From Nitrospinota bacterium (GTDB lineage Bacteria > Nitrospinota > Nitrospinia > Nitrospinales > Nitrospinaceae), in assembly GCA_027298165.1 (NCBI GenBank), contig JAPUGN010000042.1, positions 1 to 9,862 of the forward strand: 9,862 bases of DNA, in the 5' to 3' direction. Below are positions 5,611 through 9,862 of this stretch, piece after piece. The stretch's first letter is position 1, and every line of letters starts with the position of its first letter. The position numbers and the translations under genes were made by a program. The notes beneath the pieces were generated by a model. The model worked only from the letters and a program-made list of their open reading frames with translations, ran no database searches and had not been told where the DNA came from.

Positions 5611-5880
5611 ATGAACCCTGAACATGGAGAATTAAGGAGCCATTTGGACCCCATCGCCATTCGGATTTTAAAGAAGCGTCTGGTCTCGGGGGTAATCACG
5701 CCTCAGGTCTTCAAGGATATTTTGAAGCGCCAAATGGTGAAGTATTTTTTCCAAAACTACCGGAATCCCCTGGCGGCCACCTGGGAAAGCTGGCAGCATT
5801 CTGTCAAAAAACGGATCGGGCTGGCAGGAGGCAATCGCCAGGTTCAGGGTGACCGCTTTCTGGGCCACAAACGGTTTTAA
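5611..5880 (+). CDS. 89-residue hypothetical protein under a sigma-54 promoter
   Basis: This small, basic, probably helical cytoplasmic protein has no signal peptide or membrane span. The segment at residues 14-45 (IAIRILKKRLVSGVITPQVF, then KDILKRQMVKYFF) looks like two or three amphipathic helices. The tail, from about 65, is basic and loose (VKKRIGLAGGNRQ). An AGGGACGGG ribosome site sits 5 bases before the ATG. I recognise no family. The preceding sigma-54 promoter implies expression on demand, as in nitrogen, motility, envelope-stress or biofilm regulons, but no neighbour identifies which. It precedes the MscS-type channel gene by 150 bases on the same strand; whether they share a transcript is open because a second promoter may lie between. 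Confidence 0.7.
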   Translation: MNPEHGELRSHLDPIAIRILKKRLVSGVITPQVFKDILKRQMVKYFFQNYRNPLAATWESWQHSVKKRIGLAGGNRQVQGDRFLGHKRF

Positions 5881-5952
5881 ATCCAGGCGGGTGATTTTTC
5901 CACTGCCACGGGCTGGCGTTCCCCAATATTTTTATTCTCCCAAGGCCATTCC

Positions 5953-5961
5953 TGCTACAAT
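5953..5961 (+). promoter_or_regulatory. Candidate extended -10 promoter for the MscS-family gene
   Basis: TGCTACAAT at 5953-5961 is a TGn-TATAAT type extended -10 with one mismatch, about 70 bases before the channel's ATG. No convincing -35 hexamer is present at 17-18 bases, which extended -10 promoters tolerate. A perfect 6-base hairpin (CCCATG, loop ACCG, CATGGG) at 5970-5985 would lie at the very start of the resulting leader. Confidence 0.4.
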
Positions 5962-6030
5962 AGGCCTGACCCATGACCGCATGGGGGTTATCCGGAGTTA
6001 TCCATTCCCCTTTCCACGAGTCTTCACACG

Positions 6031-7122
6031 ATGATGAATTGGGACGACTTTTCACAATTAATCACTCAGAAAGACCTCTACGTCCTGCAGGTGTTTCTGG
6101 TTATTTTCGGTTTGCTGATTCTGGATCTTATCCAGAGAAAAGTTCTAAAGCGGTTGCAACTGAAGGCGGAAAAAACCAAGAACCGCTGGGACGATGCGAT
6201 CATCGATTCCCTCAAGAAACCGATTTCCCTGATCATCTGGGCGGCGGGACTCTACCTGGCCACGGAAATCATTCAGGAAGCCACCGGCGCGGTGATCTTC
6301 AACGCGGTGGAACCGATTCGCGATACGGTGATCATCGGCGCCCTCGCCTGGTTTATGGTGCGCCTGATCAAACATGGCGAGCAGAATTTCATCAAAGGTA
6401 AAAAGGAAGTCGACCCGACCACCGTCGACGCCATCGCCAAACTACTGAAAATGGCCGTGGTCATCACGGCGATGTTGGTGGTTCTGCAAACGCTGGGGTT
6501 CAGCATTTCCGGCGTGGTGGCCTTCGGCGGCATCGGCGGCATGGCGGTGGGGTTTGCCGCGAAAGACCTCTTGGCAAATTTTTTCGGCGGGCTGACGATT
6601 TATCTGGACCGCCCCTTTACCGTGGGCGACTCGATCCGTTCGCAGGACCACGATATCGAGGGAACGGTCGAACAAATAGGCTGGCGCCTGACGCGCATCC
6701 GGAGGTTCGACAAGCGCCCCCTCTACGTTCCCAATTCCGTGTTCACCACCATCGCTGTGCAAAATTCGTCACGCATGCTCAACCGGCGCATCTACGAAAC
6801 CATCGGTATCCGTTACGACGATGCGGGAAAAATGAAGACCATCGTCAGCAAGGTGAAGAACATGCTGAAAAACAATCCGGAAATCGATACCGGACAAACG
6901 ATGATCGTCAATTTCAACTCTTTCGCTCCTTCGTCGCTGGACTTTTTCATTTACACGTTCACCAAGACCACCAATTGGGCGGAATATCATGAAATCAAAC
7001 AAGACGTGATGCTGAAAATCATCGACATCATCGAAGAGGAAGGAGCGGAGTGCGCCTTCCCCACCTCAACCATTCATCTGGCCGACAAGGACATCCTCAA
7101 GACCCTGGAAGACCGGGCCTGA
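6031..7122 (+). CDS. MscS-family mechanosensitive ion channel
   Basis: The 363-residue inner-membrane channel has about four N-terminal spans (16-36, 64-82, 96-114, 135-156). They precede the pore-lining MscS signature at about 158-200: GVVAFGGIGGMAVGFAAKDL, then LANFFGGLTIYLDRPFTVGD. After this comes the beta domain (GTVEQIGWRLTRIRRFDKRP, LYVPNSVF) and an alpha/beta cytoplasmic vestibule up to LADKDILKTLEDRA. The glycine/alanine-packed pore helix is intact. Five spans make it longer at the N-terminus than E. coli MscS (three spans, ~286 residues) and closer to the YnaI/YbdG class. Such channels open on membrane tension in hypo-osmotic shock and release solutes. The start is an ATGATG with only a weak ribosome site. 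It is convergent with the polytopic membrane protein gene, whose stop lies 5 bases beyond. Confidence 0.93.
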   Translation: MMNWDDFSQLITQKDLYVLQVFLVIFGLLILDLIQRKVLKRLQLKAEKTKNRWDDAIIDSLKKPISLIIWAAGLYLATEIIQEATGAVIFNAVEPIRDTVIIGALAWFMVRLIKHGEQNFIKGKKEVDPTTVDAIAKLLKMAVVITAMLVVLQTLGFSISGVVAFGGIGGMAVGFAAKDLLANFFGGLTIYLDRPFTVGDSIRSQDHDIEGTVEQIGWRLTRIRRFDKRPLYVPNSVFTTIAVQNSSRMLNRRIYETIGIRYDDAGKMKTIVSKVKNMLKNNPEIDTGQTMIVNFNSFAPSSLDFFIYTFTKTTNWAEYHEIKQDVMLKIIDIIEEEGAECAFPTSTIHLADKDILKTLEDRA

Positions 7123-7143
7123 GTATTTTATCCCGAGGTCTTC
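7108..7143. terminator. Inverted repeat straddling the two convergent stop codons
   Basis: GAAGACC at 7108-7114 and GGTCTTC at 7137-7143 are perfectly complementary. The stem can extend by GGG (7115-7117) with CCC (7132-7134) across a two-base bulge, and the loop carries both stop codons (TGA at 7120-7122 and TAA, seen as TTA, at 7128-7130) with a TATTTTAT core. It would fold in transcripts from either side, as expected of a shared terminator, but no T-run follows the stem on either strand. Confidence 0.35.
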
Positions 7144-8636
7144 GGGCCGGGCCGCCGTTTGAGTTTGAAGAACACCACCGTCCCCAGAAACACCACGATC
7201 GCCGTCAGGGAAATTAGAAACGATATCTGGACCACCGGCACGTAAAATTCTTCCATGGATTTGGCCCATTCCGAGACCGGGTCCACCGCATTGAACACCT
7301 CCTCCCGCATCTGAATTTGCAATACCCCCACGTTCCAGACAAGGGAATGCGACAACAACATGAATCCTTCAAAGAGGAGGGCCGACAAGGCCAGCAACAT
7401 CAGATTCCAATCCCACTTAGAGCGGTTGAGCATTTGTTGCATCCCGATGATCGATAACGTGAGCAGAAACAAAAGGGGAATGATAAAAAACCTTGAGGAA
7501 ACCCTTTCCACCGTGATCAGGGGAATCGGAAGGTGAGTAATGAGGCCATAAATATAATTCAAGGACAGTATGGTCAGAATAACCATCGGGGCGTCCAGCA
7601 CACGGTAATCTGGGGCATCCCACCCCTCCGGCTTGATTCGGCGGCGGTAAATTCCGAAATACAGGATGGCGCCGAATCCCAGGGCGCCGATGTAGTGGTC
7701 CATCTCCCACCATCCAAAATAACCCACTTTATCCATAACCGGCCCCAGAACCGTTTTCAACTCTTTGATGGAAATCATGGATTCCAGAAATTCGGGGATG
7801 GAGGGAAAACCAAAGACAAAATTATTTTTGTAACCAAAGAAGGTGACCATCGCCGGGACAATCCGGTAGGCGGAAAAAACCAGACTCAGGCCAACTCCCA
7901 TCAACACCGGCTTGAAAAAGTTTTTCTGATAGAGACACAACAGAGCCAGAAACAGCAGGCACCAGAAAAATGGATGCAAGCCGCCCAGCAGAAGCATCGC
8001 GAACAACACCCCGGCCAGCCGGACGCCATGCGCCAGAGACCGGTCGCCCTCCACCAGCGTCAACACCCACAGGATAAAAAATGGGAACAGGAAATAGCTG
8101 ATCCACGGCCAGTGGCTGAAGGCCAGGTGCGCAACAATATGCCCGTTAAAATTAAATACCAGAAAGAAACATAGAAACGCAAAAAGAGACCACCGGTATT
8201 TCTTCTTGAGAAAAAGACAGCCGATATAGCCCAGCGAGTAGAGGATCAGGCATTGTGCTAGAAAAAATTCTTCGACGCTCAGAAATTTCAGCAGAAAGAT
8301 CGTTGGCGACAAATCGGTTTCGGGGATGGCCAGAAACTGGTTGGTCCCCTTGTAAAAATATGGCATGAAATAAGGAATGGTTTTTTCCGCCAGCGCCTTC
8401 TGGATCACTCCGTAGTAATCGAAAAACTTCTGCCAGTCGATATACTTGTATTCCACCCGGCCGTAGTTCAGAAACCAGGCCCAGTGAAAGGCCCCTGCAA
8501 AGTACGCGATCCCCAGGACAAAATAGTTCCCGATTTTAGTTTTAAGGTTTGGTTCAGGAGACTGGAAAAAAAATTTAAAAAATAGGTTTTTCAAATTCTT
8601 TCCGAGCGAGTTGGAGTTCTCTTTGAATTCATTCAC
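7128..8636 (-). CDS. Polytopic membrane protein, GT-C glycosyltransferase/YfhO-like
   Basis: The 502-residue protein has about 11-12 hydrophobic spans, near 36-56, 124-143, 147-163, 174-195, 206-236 (one or two spans), 242-262, 313-330, 349-367, 382-400, 410-431 and 466-491. A large polar loop follows the first span (57-120: YGRVEYKYIDWQKFFDYY, and FLAIPETDLSPTIFLLKF). One span followed by a long periplasmic loop with acidic residues is the layout of GT-C polyprenyl-phosphate-dependent glycosyltransferases and YfhO-like proteins. The family call is by architecture, not by a catalytic motif I can name. The start codon is a GTG at 8636 with no evident ribosome site; a TTG at codon 15 is an alternative. 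The N-terminal codons are AT-rich (KNLFFKFFF) compared with neighbouring genes. It stands alone on its strand between the channel and thpR. Confidence 0.75.
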   Translation of the reverse strand: MNEFKENSNSLGKNLKNLFFKFFFQSPEPNLKTKIGNYFVLGIAYFAGAFHWAWFLNYGRVEYKYIDWQKFFDYYGVIQKALAEKTIPYFMPYFYKGTNQFLAIPETDLSPTIFLLKFLSVEEFFLAQCLILYSLGYIGCLFLKKKYRWSLFAFLCFFLVFNFNGHIVAHLAFSHWPWISYFLFPFFILWVLTLVEGDRSLAHGVRLAGVLFAMLLLGGLHPFFWCLLFLALLCLYQKNFFKPVLMGVGLSLVFSAYRIVPAMVTFFGYKNNFVFGFPSIPEFLESMISIKELKTVLGPVMDKVGYFGWWEMDHYIGALGFGAILYFGIYRRRIKPEGWDAPDYRVLDAPMVILTILSLNYIYGLITHLPIPLITVERVSSRFFIIPLLFLLTLSIIGMQQMLNRSKWDWNLMLLALSALLFEGFMLLSHSLVWNVGVLQIQMREEVFNAVDPVSEWAKSMEEFYVPVVQISFLISLTAIVVFLGTVVFFKLKRRPGPKTSG

Positions 8637-8745
8637 TTTAATGATATTTACCGGAGAAATTTTCCTGATTGTGGGCTCAGAAATCCGGCCCGCCGGTTTG
8701 AGTTGTCATATGTGTCTGAAAAGTGGGCCTTTTCTGTTTTTCTCC

Positions 8746-8774
8746 AGTATAAGGCAATCAATTTTCTTTTTTAA
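8746..8774 (-). promoter_or_regulatory. Promoter of the polytopic membrane protein gene
   Basis: Read on the minus strand, TTAAAA (8774-8769) and TATACT (8751-8746) are spaced by 17 bases. The -10 is good (5 of 6), the -35 fair (4 of 6). A start near 8739 leaves a leader of about 100 bases before the GTG at 8636. That leader contains a GC hairpin, CCGG-CCCG-CCGG at 8685-8696, flanked by complementary AAA/TTT. Confidence 0.5.
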
Positions 8775-8781
8775 ACTTTAA

Positions 8782-8825
8782 TACCCGCCCTTAATTTTCA
8801 AAGACTCGCAGTTTTCTACCCGCCC
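8782..8825. repeat. Pair of 9-base direct repeats between divergent promoters
   Basis: TACCCGCCC occurs at 8782-8790 and again at 8817-8825, 35 bases apart. The two copies lie between the promoter of the membrane protein gene and that of thpR, a natural place for a shared regulator's operator. Two short GC-rich copies could also be chance. Confidence 0.3.
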
Positions 8826-8845
8826 GGGAACAGCCGTAAATGAAA

Positions 8846-8874
8846 TTGACAACCTCAGAGCCGATTTGTAAACT
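8846..8874 (+). promoter_or_regulatory. Sigma-70 promoter for thpR-recA
   Basis: A perfect -35 (TTGACA, 8846-8851) is followed after exactly 17 bases by TAAACT (8869-8874), a 4-of-6 match to the -10. The expected start of transcription is near 8881, only about 3 bases before the thpR TTG start codon. The GGGG at 8875-8878 that could serve as a ribosome site would then not be transcribed. Confidence 0.65.
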
Positions 8875-8883
8875 GGGGCCGCT

Positions 8884-9450
8884 TTGAGAACGTTCATCGC
8901 AATAGACATCCCGCCTTCGGTAGTAAAGGCGATCACAGTCATCCAAAATCGATTCAAATCCCTGGGACTGCACGCGTCCTGGGTTCGGCCCGGCAACATT
9001 CATCTGACTCTGAAGTTTTTGGGAGACATCGACCCCAACCAGGTCCCGGGTATTCGAGATAAAATAACCGTAGCGCTGGCCCCATTGGCGCCGATTGAGG
9101 TATCGCTGGACCGGGTCGGCGTATTTCCGGACCTCAAACGTCCCCGCGTTTTATGGGTGGGCCTGAAGGATGAGAAGGGAGCGCTGGAAACCCTTCACTT
9201 CGGCCTTGAACAGGCGCTGGCGAGCGCGGGATTTCCTGCGGATTTACGGCCGTTTTCGCCGCATCTGACGCTGGCGCGGATCAAGTCCCGGCGGGGAACA
9301 AAGGAGTTGCAAAACGAACTGGATGCCCTGCTCTCCGAAGGCATCGCTCCCAACCCCTTTCCAGTGGGATCGGTCCAATTATACGAAAGCCAATTGACGC
9401 CCAAGGGCTCCATCTACACCGTATTGGCGAATTTTAAACTGAATCCCTGA
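8884..9450 (+). CDS. thpR: RNA 2',3'-cyclic phosphodiesterase (2H family)
   Basis: The 188-residue protein is a full-length member of the LigT/ThpR group of the 2H phosphoesterase superfamily. The two catalytic H-x-T-x motifs are present: HLTL at residues 40-43 (in NIHLTLKFLGD) and HLTL at 127-130 (in FSPHLTLARIKSR). The opening RTFIAIDIP strand is characteristic. Family members open 2',3'-cyclic phosphates on RNA ends to 2'-phosphates and can ligate tRNA half molecules in vitro. The start is a TTG at 8884, because the conserved opening leaves no room for a later start and no ATG or GTG lies in frame just upstream. It is followed by recA after 47 bases on the same strand, a common arrangement (cinA-thpR-recA), but no cinA precedes it here. 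Confidence 0.93.
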   Translation: MRTFIAIDIPPSVVKAITVIQNRFKSLGLHASWVRPGNIHLTLKFLGDIDPNQVPGIRDKITVALAPLAPIEVSLDRVGVFPDLKRPRVLWVGLKDEKGALETLHFGLEQALASAGFPADLRPFSPHLTLARIKSRRGTKELQNELDALLSEGIAPNPFPVGSVQLYESQLTPKGSIYTVLANFKLNP

Positions 9451-9497
9451 CCCGAAGGATGGAAACCGGATCCACATTCAGCAAGGAGACTTGAGTT

Positions 9498-9862
9498 ATG
9501 GCAGGAAAAAACGAACGAGACAAAGCACTGGAGCTGGCCTTTTCACAAATTGAAAAACAATTCGGCAAGGGTTCCATCATGAGACTCGGCCAGGCGGAGG
9601 TCCAGAAGGGAGTTGCCGTCATCTCCACCGGTTCCATTTCGCTCGACAGCGCGCTCGGGATCGGCGGCATTCCACGCGGCCGCATCATTGAAATATACGG
9701 GCCGGAGGCTTCCGGGAAAACCAGCCTCGCCCTCCACATTATTGCCGAAGCGCAAAAAGCCGGCGGCACGGCGGCATTCCTCGATGCCGAACACGCGCTG
9801 GATCCGAAATACGCGCAAAACCTGGGCGTGCAACTCGACGACCTTTTGCTCTCCCAGCCCGA
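9498..9862 (+). CDS. recA: Recombinase RecA, N-terminal 121 codons (partial)
   Basis: The frame runs open to the right edge and shows the standard RecA N-terminus. A helical protomer-contact region (DKALELAFSQIEKQFGKGSI) is followed by ISTGSISLDSALGIGGIPRG, the Walker A loop GPEASGKT at residues 68-75, and FLDAEHALDPKYAQNLGV. RecA forms ATP-dependent filaments on single-stranded DNA for strand exchange and for LexA self-cleavage. The ATG at 9498 has a strong AAGGAG ribosome site 9 bases upstream. I saw no LexA-type operator just before it or before thpR, so SOS control is not evident within the window; the operator may be of an unfamiliar lineage type. About two thirds of the gene lies outside. 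Confidence 0.97.
   Translation, partial: MAGKNERDKALELAFSQIEKQFGKGSIMRLGQAEVQKGVAVISTGSISLDSALGIGGIPRGRIIEIYGPEASGKTSLALHIIAEAQKAGGTAAFLDAEHALDPKYAQNLGVQLDDLLLSQP

Noticed and set aside
5668..5868. A 66-codon minus-strand frame opposite the 89-residue gene
   Set aside because: The plus frame has the ribosome site and the sigma-54 promoter; the minus frame has neither.
7533..8174. A 213-codon plus-strand frame opposite the polytopic membrane protein
   Set aside because: Gln/His-rich composition is typical of the complement of hydrophobic coding sequence.
8876..8900. GAACGTTC near the thpR start as a LexA/SOS box
   Set aside because: It is an 8-base palindrome without the four-base spacer of the GAAC-N4-GTTC operator, and it does not fit CTG-N10-CAG either.
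1..9862. tRNA, rRNA, CRISPR arrays, insertion sequences or prophage genes
   Set aside because: No cloverleaf-like tRNA sequence, regular repeat-spacer pattern, transposase motif or phage protein was seen on either strand.

Overview
The window is a piece of a Gram-negative bacterial chromosome, moderately GC-rich by eye, packed with housekeeping and envelope genes. Two genes carry signal peptides with a lipobox, one exported protein has a c-type haem motif, and the window ends in the common thpR-recA pair. Together with the style of the orphan genes this suggests a deltaproteobacterial or Nitrospinota-like lineage. That placement is inference; no rRNA or other phylogenetic marker beyond the start of recA is present.

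Layout. Positions 1-3244 hold a compact minus-strand operon, read from right to left: a LipM/LplA-type lipoyl-pathway acyltransferase, a seven-blade FG-GAP/VCBS beta-propeller lipoprotein, a double TerB-domain protein, a 60-residue four-cysteine protein, and the start of dtd (D-aminoacyl-tRNA deacylase), which runs off the left edge. Gaps are an 11-base overlap, then 8, 45 and 22 bases. A short divergent promoter region (about 3270-3300) separates this operon from a plus-strand exported protein that joins a haem-motif N-terminus to an FGE-sulfatase (SUMF1-like) domain. Beyond it lie a degenerate intergenic repeat, a 33-residue single-span membrane peptide, and a convergent, proline-rich orphan lipoprotein.

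From 5541 a perfect-looking sigma-54 (-24/-12) promoter leads into an 89-residue orphan protein, followed by a five-span MscS-family mechanosensitive channel. This channel converges, stop to stop, on a large polytopic membrane protein (GT-C/YfhO-like in appearance) encoded on the minus strand. A 247-base divergent intergenic region carries a promoter for each side. The plus-strand promoter sits so close to the thpR TTG start that the transcript may be nearly leaderless. thpR (RNA 2',3'-cyclic phosphodiesterase) is followed by recA, truncated by the right edge after 121 codons.

No tRNA, rRNA, CRISPR array, insertion sequence or phage gene was seen. The most notable items are the sigma-54 promoter with its unknown small protein, the haem-motif/FGE fusion, and the unrecorded-looking 33-residue membrane peptide.
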